From an uncultured Eubacteriales bacterium (GTDB taxonomy: Bacteria; Bacillota; Clostridia; Oscillospirales; Oscillospiraceae): 64,000 nucleotides of DNA. The translations under genes and the position numbers were made by a program. How positions within the stretch are numbered: position 1 is the first letter of the stretch; each line of letters begins with the position of its first letter. Positions 16,923 to 25,241 of the stretch are shown here, piece by piece. Where the stretch lies: positions 21,952 to 85,951 of the forward strand of contig CAJKDY010000012.1 in NCBI GenBank assembly GCA_905198835.1, written 5' to 3'. Below the pieces are notes generated by a model. The model saw only the letters and a list, made by a program, of their open reading frames with translations. It did no database searches and was not told the DNA's origin.

Positions 16923-18460
16923 TGATCGTCCACCTCCCCCACGTTTTCCGTGATGACCCGCGCTCCCTCTTGGCCCTCCAGTCTCACGTTCTTCAACTTG
17001 ACCTTCTTGACGCAGTTGAAGTAAAGCCCCAGTTTGGAAACGTCCTCGATGTAGCTCATCATAGCGGGCCGACCGGACTGGGCGCCTGGCTTAAAGGTGA
17101 AGGACACGTTCTCGATGGTGACGCTGTCGATGGGCATTTCCGGCAGGCCGTAGCAGTAGGCGGCGGCCCACTCACAGTCGGTGCAGATCATATCCCGGAA
17201 GGTGAAGGAGCCCATGTGGGGGGTCCGCTCGTCCACGGGAAGGGCCTCCTTGGTCCAGACGTATTCGGTCTTGCCGTCAGGGTCGCAGAAGTAGTACATG
17301 TTGATGACAATGGGGCACATGACGTTGTCCATCTGGATGTTGGAGAACTCCACACCGTCCACCACGCACTGCTCGCCCCGACCTCGCCGGGTCTTGATGC
17401 GAAGGCCCCGGTCAGTGTGGGAGAAGAGGCACTGACTCACCGTCAGGTCCTTGATACCGCCGGAGATCTCGCTGCCCAGGGTCAACGCCCCGTGGGCCCG
17501 CTCCATCAAGCAGTTGCGGATCAGGTGATGGGTGGCGGGGGTCTTATACTTCATGCCCATGTACATCTTGCCCGACTTGATGGCGATGGCGTCGTCGCCC
17601 ACGGAGAACCGAACGCCGATATAGCGCACATCATCGCAGCTCTCGGGGTCGGTGCCGTCGGTGTTGTGGGAATCAGGCGGAGCCTCCACGGCGATCTGGT
17701 AAAAACCTACGTCCTTGCAGAAGAAGGGGTGGAAGTTCCAGGCCGGGGAATTGCGGCCCAGGATGCCATGGAAGGTCACGTGCTCACAGCGGTTGAAGAA
17801 CACCAGCTTGGGCCTCGCGATGGTCCGGGCCTTCACGTCCTTCCACCAGGTGTCAAAGGAGGCGTTGCCGTCGATAACGCCCTGGCCCACCACGGTGATA
17901 TTCTGCGCGTAATAGGCAGACAAGATGCTCTGGCGGCCCAGGGCAGGCGTTCCTTCCCAAGAGTTCACTTGGATATTCGCCCCAGTAACTCCGTCCTCCG
18001 GCTCGCCGGGCAGCAACGGATAGTGCTCCTCCACCGGGTCGGCCTTCAGCACCGCGCCCTCTTTTAAGTGCAGCGTCAGATCGGACTTGAGCACCAGGGG
18101 CCGGATGAGGTAGGTCCCCGCGGGCACCATGACCCGGCCGCCGCTGGGGCAGACGTTGATGGCGCTTTGGATGGCGGCGGTATCGTCGCTGACCCCGTCG
18201 GCCTTGGCCCCAAAGTCCATGACGTTCAAGCAGGCGCTCTCGGGCAGGGTGCGGAAGGCGGTCACGTCCCCTTCCACCGCCACCTCATAGGCTGTGTCCG
18301 GCGTCAGGTCAAAGAGGGAGAAGACATTAGTCTTCACGTCCTGAAGGACCGTCTGGCCGTCCAACGTCACATCGAAGGTCTGGGGCGCGTAATAGGGCGC
18401 GTCGTTTTCCAGTTCAAAGCAGGCGGAGACAGAGGTGGCGGTCAGCAGATGAAATTTCAT
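16919..18460 (-). CDS. GH28 polygalacturonase (cytosolic)
   Basis: 513 residues, no signal peptide. The N-terminal ~80 residues form a small beta domain, followed by a right-handed beta-helix with all four GH28 signatures: NTDGTD, GDDAIAIKSG, RAHGALTLGSE and LRIKTRRG. It probably acts as an exo- or oligogalacturonase on imported fragments. A longer frame start at 18526 exists, but the ATG at 18460 follows GAGAGGGGGAGCG and gives a normal N-terminus (MKFHLLTATSVSACF). It starts 26 nt after the kduI stop. Confidence 0.9.
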   Translation of the reverse strand: MKFHLLTATSVSACFELENDAPYYAPQTFDVTLDGQTVLQDVKTNVFSLFDLTPDTAYEVAVEGDVTAFRTLPESACLNVMDFGAKADGVSDDTAAIQSAINVCPSGGRVMVPAGTYLIRPLVLKSDLTLHLKEGAVLKADPVEEHYPLLPGEPEDGVTGANIQVNSWEGTPALGRQSILSAYYAQNITVVGQGVIDGNASFDTWWKDVKARTIARPKLVFFNRCEHVTFHGILGRNSPAWNFHPFFCKDVGFYQIAVEAPPDSHNTDGTDPESCDDVRYIGVRFSVGDDAIAIKSGKMYMGMKYKTPATHHLIRNCLMERAHGALTLGSEISGGIKDLTVSQCLFSHTDRGLRIKTRRGRGEQCVVDGVEFSNIQMDNVMCPIVINMYYFCDPDGKTEYVWTKEALPVDERTPHMGSFTFRDMICTDCEWAAAYCYGLPEMPIDSVTIENVSFTFKPGAQSGRPAMMSYIEDVSKLGLYFNCVKKVKLKNVRLEGQEGARVITENVGEVDDQ

Positions 18461-18485
18461 GGGATCGCTCCCCCTCTCAGAAGTT

Positions 18486-19334
18486 TTACCGAAGCTCGGT
18501 GGTGGGAATGGTGTCCATGTCGTCAAAGGTCTGGTTCTCTCCGCCCATGGCCCAGATGAAGGTGTAATTGCTGGTGCCGGCGCCGGCGTGAATAGACCAG
18601 CTGGGGCTGATGACGGCCTGCTCGTTTTGCATGACGATGTGGCGGGTCTCCTGACCCTGGCCCATCATGTGGAAGACCACGTTGTCCTGGGGCACCTCAA
18701 AGTACATATAGACCTCCATGCGCCGCTCATGGGTGTGGGCGGGCATGGTGTTCCAAACGCTGCCGGGGTCCAGCACCGTCATGCCCATGGAGAGCTGGCA
18801 GGTCTTGAGCACATCGGGGTGGATGAACTGGTTGATGACCCGCTTGTTGGAAGTCTCCATGGCGCCCAGGGGCTTCTTGGCCGCGTCGGCGATCTTGATG
18901 AGCCGGGTCTCATAGGCGCAGTGGGCGGGAGCGGAGACCATGTAGAACTTGGCGGGCTTGGCGGCATCCTTAGAGGAGAACAGGACCTCCTTGGCCCCCA
19001 TGGTGATGTAGAGGCAATCCTTGTAGCCCAGCTCGTACACCTTGCCGTCCACGGTGATGGCGCCGTCGCCGCCAATGTTAAAGATACCGATCTCCCGGCG
19101 CTGGAGCAGGTAGTCCACGCCGAAGGTGTGCCACACGTCCATGCCCTTGTCGATGGACACGCTCTCCTTTACAGGCATACAGCCCATCGTGACCATGCGG
19201 TCCACATGGGAGTAGACCGCCACCACCTGGTCGGGCTGGTAGAGGTTTTCGATCAGGAACTCCCGGCGGAGCTCCTCGGTGGTATAGCGCTTGACGTCGT
19301 TGGGTCCGGTGGAATAGCGAATGTCGATGCCCAT
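18486..19334 (-). CDS. kduI: 5-keto-4-deoxyuronate isomerase
   Basis: Converts 5-keto-4-deoxyuronate to 2,5-diketo-3-deoxygluconate. A cupin metalloenzyme of 282 residues, the usual size; Zn ligands are visible in PAHTHERRMEVYMYF (two His and a Glu) and SWSIHAGAG (His). First gene of the operon, after TTAGGAGGAGTTTTATT, with promoter and candidate operator at 19433-19462. Its lead position suggests unsaturated oligomers from PL9 lyases are the main inducing substrate. Confidence 0.95.
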   Translation of the reverse strand: MGIDIRYSTGPNDVKRYTTEELRREFLIENLYQPDQVVAVYSHVDRMVTMGCMPVKESVSIDKGMDVWHTFGVDYLLQRREIGIFNIGGDGAITVDGKVYELGYKDCLYITMGAKEVLFSSKDAAKPAKFYMVSAPAHCAYETRLIKIADAAKKPLGAMETSNKRVINQFIHPDVLKTCQLSMGMTVLDPGSVWNTMPAHTHERRMEVYMYFEVPQDNVVFHMMGQGQETRHIVMQNEQAVISPSWSIHAGAGTSNYTFIWAMGGENQTFDDMDTIPTTELR

Positions 19335-19432
19335 AATAAAACTCCTCCTAAAATTGGTTTCCTTGGTTGCCCGGGCCCTTGTAAAAAGAGGCGGGTTTGT
19401 TGGAATTGGCTATATTTTCCCTTGTAAATGCC

Positions 19433-19461
19433 ATTATAATATATGGTATTGCATAACCATA
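19433..19461 (-). promoter_or_regulatory. Promoter of the kduI-kdgK pectin operon
   Basis: TATAAT (19433-19438) preceded at 17 nt by a poor -35 (TATGGT, 19456-19461). The weak -35 and overlapping palindrome suggest regulated, possibly activator-dependent, transcription. Confidence 0.5.
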
Positions 19462-19462
19462 T
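19441..19462. promoter_or_regulatory. Candidate 22-bp palindromic operator of the pectin operon
   Basis: ATATGGT-N8-ACCATAT with a TGCA centre; 18 of 22 positions are self-complementary. It overlaps the spacer and -35 of the kduI promoter, so a bound dimer would control entry of polymerase. The binder is unknown; a GntR- or LacI-type repressor fits the symmetry better than the neighbouring AraC protein. Confidence 0.5.
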
Positions 19463-19506
19463 GTCAGAAACGATACGAAATATTCACAATACGGATATGG
19501 CGGTGG

Positions 19507-20259
19507 CTATCCCTCCCCTTTGCTGTGCTTGACAAACTCCGTGGGGGAGCAGCCATAGTACTTTTTGAACACCCGAGAGAAGTAAAGCGCGTCGGAAAAG
19601 CCGCAGTTCTCCGCCACCTCGGCCACGGAATACTCCCTGGTCCAGGCGGCGCCCAGCATGGTCCGGGCCCGCTTCATACGAAGGTCCATCATGTACTTCA
19701 GCGGCGTCAGCCCCATCTCCTTTTGAAAGAGCTTACGCAGATAGTCGTAGTTGAAGGGCATCCGGCGGATCTCGCCGTCCAGCTCAAAGGCAGGGCTGGC
19801 AAAGTTGCGGATGATGCTGGAGCGGATCATCTCCACTGCCGGAGAAAACTCCCCGTTGTCCCGAAAGGCGATCATGAAGCTGGTGATCAGCTCTCCTAGG
19901 GCAGAGAGTACCAGATCCCGGCGGCGCAGGTCGGACTGGGCGTAAAACCGGGCCTGGGCAAAGGCGGCGCCCATATTTCCCTGCGCGTCGTCCTCCACCA
20001 AAAAGGCCGTTTTGTAAGGAAAAGCGGGCGCTTCCATGGTCAGATGGATGTTGGTAAAGCCCTGGTCGGAGTTGTTCATGTGGACTTCTCCGGGGGGGAT
20101 GGCCACAGCCTGTTTGTGCCGGTAGTGGATCACCGTACCGTTTTCCAGCCGGAAGGCGCCCTCGCCGGTGGTGCAGTACACAAGCTCCCAGTGCTCATGG
20201 CTGTGCCAGCGCACATCGTAGGTCCTGGGGTGCTCGCCCACATAGAGGATGGTATCCAT
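19507..20259 (-). CDS. AraC-family transcriptional regulator
   Basis: 250 residues: N-terminal cupin sensor (~10-85; WHSHEHWELVYCTTGEG, IPPGEVH) and a C-terminal double helix-turn-helix (~150-245; MNPDYLRKLFQ-like FNYDYLRKLFQKEMG, VAENCGFSDALYFSRVFKKY). Such regulators bind a sugar or uronate and activate nearby catabolic genes, usually through direct repeats. It starts 6 nt after the TIM-barrel gene stop, so the two are co-transcribed. The 21-bp-period repeats at 30880-30914 are a plausible target. Confidence 0.9.
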   Translation of the reverse strand: MDTILYVGEHPRTYDVRWHSHEHWELVYCTTGEGAFRLENGTVIHYRHKQAVAIPPGEVHMNNSDQGFTNIHLTMEAPAFPYKTAFLVEDDAQGNMGAAFAQARFYAQSDLRRRDLVLSALGELITSFMIAFRDNGEFSPAVEMIRSSIIRNFASPAFELDGEIRRMPFNYDYLRKLFQKEMGLTPLKYMMDLRMKRARTMLGAAWTREYSVAEVAENCGFSDALYFSRVFKKYYGCSPTEFVKHSKGEG

Positions 20260-20265
20260 GCTCTC

Positions 20266-21111
20266 TTACGCCTCCAGGTAGGCCGCTTCCATGGCTTTGC
20301 GGCAGTCCTCGGCGTTGTCAGGGTTGGTGTTTTCCAGCGTGGCGTAGATATAGGGCTTTTCCGCCTTTAAAAACCGCATGACAGCGGTATAGTCCATGCC
20401 GCCGTGGCCGGGGGCGGCGGCCTTGAGCTGGCCGCCGGCGTCCTCAGGGAGGTAGTCCTTCAAATGGACCATGGCGATGTCCGGGCCCAAAAGCTCCATG
20501 GCCTCGGCCAGGACCTCGTCCCGGCGGGGCAAATTCTCCATGCTCAGCAGGTTCACCGGATCGAAGAGCACCCGCAAATTGTGGCTGCCGATCTCGTCCA
20601 GCACCGCCCGGCACCGCTTGGGGTTCCATACGATGTGCTTGACCACCGGCTCGATGGCGACGGTGACGCCATACTGCTCGGCGCAACGGACCACCGGCTT
20701 AAAATTCTTGATAAAGGTAGAAAGGGCCTCGTCGGAGCGGCATTCCGGGCAGAATTTATACTCCGGATTGGGCGCGCCCGTCTCCGTGCCCACCATGGCA
20801 CAGCCCAGGTAGGCGGCGAAGCGGATGTGGGCGTAGTAGCGCTCCTGGATGTCCCGCAGGGCCGTGGGGTCGGGATGGGCCAGGTTCAGGTAGTTCCCCA
20901 GCACCGCAATGTCCAGGCCGTTTTCCCAAAACAGGCGTTTGAGATAGCCTGCGTAGCCCGGATTCAAATTGGCCGGGCCGTTGGGCACGTCCTTGAGGGA
21001 CTTACCAAGGGCCATGTGGACGCATTTGAACCCCTTTTGCGCGGTAATGGGCAGCAGCTCCTCCAGAGGCAGCTTCTCACCGTCGTGGAGTCGAAGGCCG
21101 ATCTGCAGCAT
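20266..21111 (-). CDS. Sugar-phosphate isomerase/epimerase-like TIM-barrel protein
   Basis: 282 residues of the AP-endonuclease-2 / xylose-isomerase-like TIM-barrel superfamily. Likely metal ligands are Glu in VAIEPVVKH, Asp in RVLFDPVNLL, His in MVHLKDY and Glu in YATLENTNPD. The substrate cannot be read from sequence; position beside AraC and the pectin operon suggests a uronate or its derivative. No uxaC-type uronate isomerase is seen in the window, so this is one candidate for an isomerisation step. The start at 21111 follows AAAGGAGGGGTCCC; a longer frame upstream runs through the promoter and a terminator and is rejected. Confidence 0.8.
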   Translation of the reverse strand: MLQIGLRLHDGEKLPLEELLPITAQKGFKCVHMALGKSLKDVPNGPANLNPGYAGYLKRLFWENGLDIAVLGNYLNLAHPDPTALRDIQERYYAHIRFAAYLGCAMVGTETGAPNPEYKFCPECRSDEALSTFIKNFKPVVRCAEQYGVTVAIEPVVKHIVWNPKRCRAVLDEIGSHNLRVLFDPVNLLSMENLPRRDEVLAEAMELLGPDIAMVHLKDYLPEDAGGQLKAAAPGHGGMDYTAVMRFLKAEKPYIYATLENTNPDNAEDCRKAMEAAYLEA

Positions 21112-21150
21112 GGGACCCCTCCTTTGCACATCCTTTTTGTCCATATCCAT

Positions 21151-21179
21151 AGTATACCGCACCTGGGACAAGAAGTCCA
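21151..21179 (-). promoter_or_regulatory. Promoter of the isomerase-araC operon
   Basis: TATACT (21151-21156), 17-nt spacer, TGGACT (21174-21179), just downstream of the ABC operon terminator on the minus strand. Confidence 0.5.
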
Positions 21180-21200
21180 GAAAAATATGGCTGGCAAGGA

Positions 21201-21240
21201 AAAAATAAAAGCTCCGAGTTCCATAGAACTCGGAGCTTTT
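21201..21240 (-). terminator. Terminator of the oligosaccharide ABC operon
   Basis: Perfect 11-bp stem GCTCCGAGTTC/GAACTCGGAGC with 4-nt loop, flanked on the minus strand by TTTTATTTTT. Ends the ten-gene importer operon 26 nt past the last stop. Confidence 0.88.
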
Positions 21241-21265
21241 GTCCATTTGAAAGGGCCCTTACTCC

Positions 21266-22345
21266 TCACTGGATGACCATTTCGGTCTCGTCGTCAAAGA
21301 GGTAGACGCTCTTGTAGGGGATGGAGAAGGTGATGGTGGCGTCCATCTCCGGGGTATCGTGGGGATCGACCTTGAGAATGGCGCGCTCCTCTCCGGCCAC
21401 CACATAGACGTTGGTGTTGTCGCCCAGCATCTCGGTGAGCTCCACAGAGGCGTTGATCTGGTAGGCCTCCTCCACCTTGCCCAGCTCGATGGCCTCGGGA
21501 CGGAAACCAAAGACGATCTTCTTGCCCTCGTAGGCGGAGAGCTTGTCGCCCAGCACCGGGGCCAGATCCAGGGTGTTGTCGCCCAAGGCGATCTTGCCCC
21601 CTTGGACCGTGGAGCGGATAAAGTTCATCGGCGGTTCGCCGATAAAGCCGGCCACAAAGACGTTGACGGGGGCGAAATACAGCTCCTTGGGGGTGCCGAT
21701 CTGCTGAACGTAGCCGTCCTTCATGACCACGATGCGGTCGGCCAGGGTCATAGCCTCGGTCTGGTCATGGGTGACGTAGATGGTGGTGGCGCCAGCCTCC
21801 CGGTGGATCTGGGCGATCTCGGAGCGCATGGTCACGCGCTGCTTGGCGTCCAGGTTGGACAAGGGCTCATCCATCAGGAAGATGCCCACCTTGCGGATGA
21901 TGGACCGACCGATGGCTACTCTCTGACGCTGGCCGCCGGACAGGGCCCGGGGGAAGCGGTCCAGGTAGTCGGTCAAGCCCAGGATCTTGGCGGTCTTGAG
22001 CACCCGCTCTTCGATGACGTCGTCGTCCACACCCTGAAGGGTGAGGCCGAAAGCGATGTTGTCAAAGACGGTCATGTTGGGGTAAAGGGCGTAGCTCTGG
22101 AAGACCATGGCCACCTCCCGTTCCCGGGGGCCAAGCTCGTTGACCCGCTTGCCGTCGATCTCGAAGTCGCCGCTGGAGATGTCCTCCAGTCCGGCGATCA
22201 TCCGCAGCGTGGTGGACTTCCCGCAGCCGGAGGGTCCAACGAAGACAATGAACTCACCTTTGTCGATGGTGAGGTTGAAATCATGAACCGCGTGGAATCC
22301 GTTGGGGTATATTTTGTTGACGTTTTTCAGCTCCAGGGTAGACAT
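21266..22345 (-). CDS. Sugar ABC transporter ATPase (MsmK/UgpC type), first copy
   Basis: 359 residues. Walker A GPSGCGKST, Q-loop VFQSYALYP, signature LSGGQRQRVAIG, Walker B FLMDEPLSNLDA, H-loop VTHDQTEAM, and a C-terminal TOBE/OB region (~245-355) as in multi-sugar import ATPases. It is one of two such ATPases in the operon; the two differ clearly in sequence, so they may form a heterodimer under the LplB/LplC permeases. Last gene before the terminator; preceded by AGGAGGGTTAAGTC. Confidence 0.92.
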   Translation of the reverse strand: MSTLELKNVNKIYPNGFHAVHDFNLTIDKGEFIVFVGPSGCGKSTTLRMIAGLEDISSGDFEIDGKRVNELGPREREVAMVFQSYALYPNMTVFDNIAFGLTLQGVDDDVIEERVLKTAKILGLTDYLDRFPRALSGGQRQRVAIGRSIIRKVGIFLMDEPLSNLDAKQRVTMRSEIAQIHREAGATTIYVTHDQTEAMTLADRIVVMKDGYVQQIGTPKELYFAPVNVFVAGFIGEPPMNFIRSTVQGGKIALGDNTLDLAPVLGDKLSAYEGKKIVFGFRPEAIELGKVEEAYQINASVELTEMLGDNTNVYVVAGEERAILKVDPHDTPEMDATITFSIPYKSVYLFDDETEMVIQ

Positions 22346-22348
22346 GAC

Positions 22349-22996
22349 TTAACCCTCCTGCACATTCTTGTTTTTCCGGGATGAGACCAAGTGGATGACG
22401 AGATTTTTCAGCCCGACCAGCGCCAGATCGCAGAGCAGATAGAAAAGGCCGAAGGAAATGGGCTCCATGCTCAGGTGACCCCCACCGAAGACGGCGTTCA
22501 AGCCGAGGTTGGTGGCAATGTAGAGCAGATTGACCAGCAGGACCAAAAGCATGGCGTAGATGATGTTAAAAAAGAAGGCAAAAAAGCCAGGCTTCGGGAA
22601 CATCATCCAGTGGTCGTTGGCCCCCTCCGGATAGGCCATAAACCGTAGGACATTGTTGGTAAGCAGGTCTGTGACCATGCCCATCACGATGCCCACGACC
22701 ACGATCTGGTTTTCCAGCAGGGCGATGCCGGGATAGATCAGCACAAGGCCAGTGACCATGAAAAACTCCACCGCCCCGGCAAACCAGAATTTCGCGAAGC
22801 AGACCTTCAGCCAGTTGGGAAGGACGCCCTTTTTGGTGGCGCCATATCGCTCCAACTCCTCTGGAGTGACCGCCGGGGAGTTGGACGCGTCCGCCGAGGC
22901 CAGGTCCTCCACGGCCTGGGTGTTGAGCTTGTAGTACTCCGTGGCGCTGTGCTGCTGCTTTTTCTGCCGGTGGCTCTTTTCGGGCTTGCTTGCCAT
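22349..22996 (-). CDS. Four-helix membrane protein of the ABC operon (unknown function)
   Basis: 215 residues. A hydrophilic, Gln/Lys/Ser-rich N-terminus (~70 residues) precedes about four membrane segments (KFWFAGAVEFFMVTGLVL, VVVGIVMGMVTDLL, FNIIYAMLLVLLVNLLYIA, FGLFYLLCDLALVGL) and a basic C-terminus. No family recognised. Its start is 1 nt from the upstream stop and it is followed 3 nt later by the ATPase, so it is tightly coupled to the transporter and probably an accessory subunit. Confidence 0.7.
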   Translation of the reverse strand: MASKPEKSHRQKKQQHSATEYYKLNTQAVEDLASADASNSPAVTPEELERYGATKKGVLPNWLKVCFAKFWFAGAVEFFMVTGLVLIYPGIALLENQIVVVGIVMGMVTDLLTNNVLRFMAYPEGANDHWMMFPKPGFFAFFFNIIYAMLLVLLVNLLYIATNLGLNAVFGGGHLSMEPISFGLFYLLCDLALVGLKNLVIHLVSSRKNKNVQEG

Positions 22997-22997
22997 A

Positions 22998-23561
22998 TCA
23001 GTCCTCGCCGGAGACGTCGATGGCGGCCATCTCGCCGCCGGCCTCCACCTCCACGCTGGTCTTGATCTTGCGGATGAGCTTGCTGTAAACAGGCATCAGC
23101 GCCACAATGGCGAGGGAGACCGCGATCAGGATCATGTGGGTCATCAGAACCTGGAGGACGCTGTTCATAATGGCGATCTTGTCCGGTGTACGCTTGATGA
23201 TCTGGGCGGCGGCAAGCACCGTATTGTAGTAGAGCCCGTCCGCCCCCAGCACGCCCAGCATCATGACGAACATGAGGATGAGCATGGGCTTATTCACCGG
23301 CTTGCGGCTGGGAAAGGAGTTCATAAAGCACACCAGCGCCAGCATGGAGAACAGCATGGCGATGAAGCCGCACAGGCCCATGGGCGTCACATTCACCGTA
23401 GCGGTGGCGTTGGAGATCTTCGTCAAATTCAGCGAGTAGTACAGGAAGGTAATGACCAGCATGACCATCGGGATGTTCTGGGGCTTATGCTTCAACGTCA
23501 CGATGCGCTTGCGGAAGAATTCCTTGAGACCTCCCACAAAGCCCAGTTTCTTCTTTTCCAT
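22998..23561 (-). CDS. Four-helix membrane protein of the ABC operon (unknown function)
   Basis: 187 residues from the ATG at 23561 (a start at 23606 would overlap the upstream gene). Basic N-terminus, then four hydrophobic segments (IPMVMLVITFLYYSLNL, MGLCGFIAMLFSMLALVCF, PMLILMFVMMLGVLGADGL, LMTHMILIAVSLAIVALMP), and an acidic tail. No family recognised. It lies between the second ATPase and another small membrane protein, sharing their size and topology. Confidence 0.68.
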   Translation of the reverse strand: MEKKKLGFVGGLKEFFRKRIVTLKHKPQNIPMVMLVITFLYYSLNLTKISNATATVNVTPMGLCGFIAMLFSMLALVCFMNSFPSRKPVNKPMLILMFVMMLGVLGADGLYYNTVLAAAQIIKRTPDKIAIMNSVLQVLMTHMILIAVSLAIVALMPVYSKLIRKIKTSVEVEAGGEMAAIDVSGED

Positions 23562-23574
23562 GTCTCTCGCCCCC

Positions 23575-24651
23575 TTACCGAATGGCGTTGGTCGTCTCTT
23601 TGTCAAAGAGATGCTTGCGCTGGATGGCGACCTGGATCTTGTCGCCGTGCTGATGACCGATCCAGCCCTTCAGCTTGGCGCAGAGCTTCACGCCGCCGGG
23701 GCCGCCGATGTTGCCGTAGACCAGGGTGTTCATGCCCAGGTTCTCGTTGTTGGTCACCACCATGGGGATCCCCGCGCCCTCTTCGATGTCCTCGGGCCGG
23801 ACGCCCATGATGATCTCCTTGCCCTGATAGGCGGCCAGGATCTGCTTCTCCTGGGCGGTGAGGGCGATGCGGTATCCCTGGTCCTGTTGGATGACCAGGT
23901 CGTCCCCGTCCACCTTCACGTCAAAGAGGTTCATAGGCGGCAGACCGATAAAGCTGGCCACGAAGACATTGTTGGGGGAATCGTAAAGCTCCAAAGGCGT
24001 GCCCACCTGCTGAACGTGGCCCATGGACATACACACGATGCGGTCAGCCAGGGTCAAAGCCTCGGTCTGGTCGTGGGTAACGTAGAGCATGGTGGCCTTC
24101 AGCCGCTTATGTAGGAGCAGGATCTCCCGGCGGGTGGCGCCGCGGAGCTTGGCGTCCAGGTTGGAAAGAGGCTCGTCAAAGAGGAAGACCTTGGGGTTTC
24201 GGACAATGGACCGGCCCATGGCCACGCGCTGGCGCTGGCCGCCGGAGAGCTGGTTGGGCTTTTTGTTGAGCTGGGAGGTCAGGCCCAGGATCTCCGCCGC
24301 CGCCAGCACCTTTTTGTGGATGACGTTGGGATTTTCCTTGCGCAGGGTCAGGGAGAAGGCCATGTTCTCGTAGATGGTCATGTGGCCATAAAGAGCGTAG
24401 TTCTGGAAGACCATGGCCATATCCCGGTCCTTGGCGGGGGTCTGGGTGATATCCTTGCCGTCCAGGTAGAGCCGGCCCTTGGAGATGTCCTCCAGGCCAG
24501 CCACCATCCGAAGGGTGGTGGACTTGCCGCAGCCCGAGGGGCCCACCAGCACGATGAGCTCGCCGTCCTTCACGTCCAGGTTGAAGTCAAAGACCGCCTG
24601 GACGTTGTTGTCGTATATCTTGTCGATATGCTGTAAACTCAGTTCAGCCAT
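23575..24651 (-). CDS. Sugar ABC transporter ATPase (MsmK/UgpC type), second copy
   Basis: 358 residues with intact Walker A GPSGCGKST, Q-loop VFQNYALYG, signature LSGGQRQRVAMG, Walker B FLFDEPLSNLDA, H-loop VTHDQTEAL and C-terminal TOBE domain (MGVRPEDIEEG). Not a recent duplicate of the 21266-22345 gene. Two complete ATPases in one importer operon is unusual, because MsmK-type importers normally use one, often shared, ATPase. RBS AAGGAGGGGTCAAG. Confidence 0.92.
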   Translation of the reverse strand: MAELSLQHIDKIYDNNVQAVFDFNLDVKDGELIVLVGPSGCGKSTTLRMVAGLEDISKGRLYLDGKDITQTPAKDRDMAMVFQNYALYGHMTIYENMAFSLTLRKENPNVIHKKVLAAAEILGLTSQLNKKPNQLSGGQRQRVAMGRSIVRNPKVFLFDEPLSNLDAKLRGATRREILLLHKRLKATMLYVTHDQTEALTLADRIVCMSMGHVQQVGTPLELYDSPNNVFVASFIGLPPMNLFDVKVDGDDLVIQQDQGYRIALTAQEKQILAAYQGKEIIMGVRPEDIEEGAGIPMVVTNNENLGMNTLVYGNIGGPGGVKLCAKLKGWIGHQHGDKIQVAIQRKHLFDKETTNAIR

Positions 24652-24664
24652 CTTGACCCCTCCT

Positions 24665-25183
24665 TCAAGCGGACTTGCCGGCCAGAGCGCCGCTTTCAGC
24701 GGAGCGCTCTTCCAGCATTTTTAAGTGGGACTCCAGAGCGTTGCACTTCATGAAGTTGACCACAGCTGCGGCCACCAGACAGACCGCCGAGGCGATGAGC
24801 AAAACGATCAGGTAAATAAACTGACCGTCGCCCATGGGGGGCTCGGGGAAGCCGGCCTCTACGTCGATGTAGCTGTGCGCTTGCCAGGGGAGGATAAAGA
24901 CGCGGACAACTTGGACGATCCCCAGGAGCACCAGGGGAATGGAGTAGGCCTTTTTGTAGTTCTTCGCGCCCTCTTCCGAGAGGAACGCGGCCAGCATAAA
25001 GACCAGGTTATAGACGATGGAGACGCCGATCAGCCAGTTATGGTAATAGGAACCGGCGTCATTTTGATAGATGTTGACAAAGTACAGCACATCCAGCACG
25101 ATAGCCAGCAGCGTGAGATTGGCGGACAATTTGTTTTTCTTGAAGCGCATCCTATCTCGCCGGATCATCTGCTCTTCATTCAT
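24665..25183 (-). CDS. Four-helix membrane protein of the ABC operon (unknown function)
   Basis: 172 residues; basic N-terminus (MRFKKNK), four hydrophobic segments (LTLLAIVLDVLYFVNIY, WLIGVSIVYNLVFMLAAFL, IPLVLLGIVQVVRVFI, FIYLIVLLIASAVCLVAAAV) with a ~20-residue loop (SYIDVEAGFPEPPMGDGQ) before the last one, and an acidic C-terminal helix (LKMLEERSAES). No known family. RBS AGAAGGAGGCGACAGC. Ends 13 nt before the ATPase. Confidence 0.7.
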   Translation of the reverse strand: MNEEQMIRRDRMRFKKNKLSANLTLLAIVLDVLYFVNIYQNDAGSYYHNWLIGVSIVYNLVFMLAAFLSEEGAKNYKKAYSIPLVLLGIVQVVRVFILPWQAHSYIDVEAGFPEPPMGDGQFIYLIVLLIASAVCLVAAAVVNFMKCNALESHLKMLEERSAESGALAGKSA

Positions 25184-25241
25184 GATGCTGTCGCCTCCTT
25201 CTAATTCATAAGCGCGGTGGGCTTTCCCTTCCAGGCGTGGT

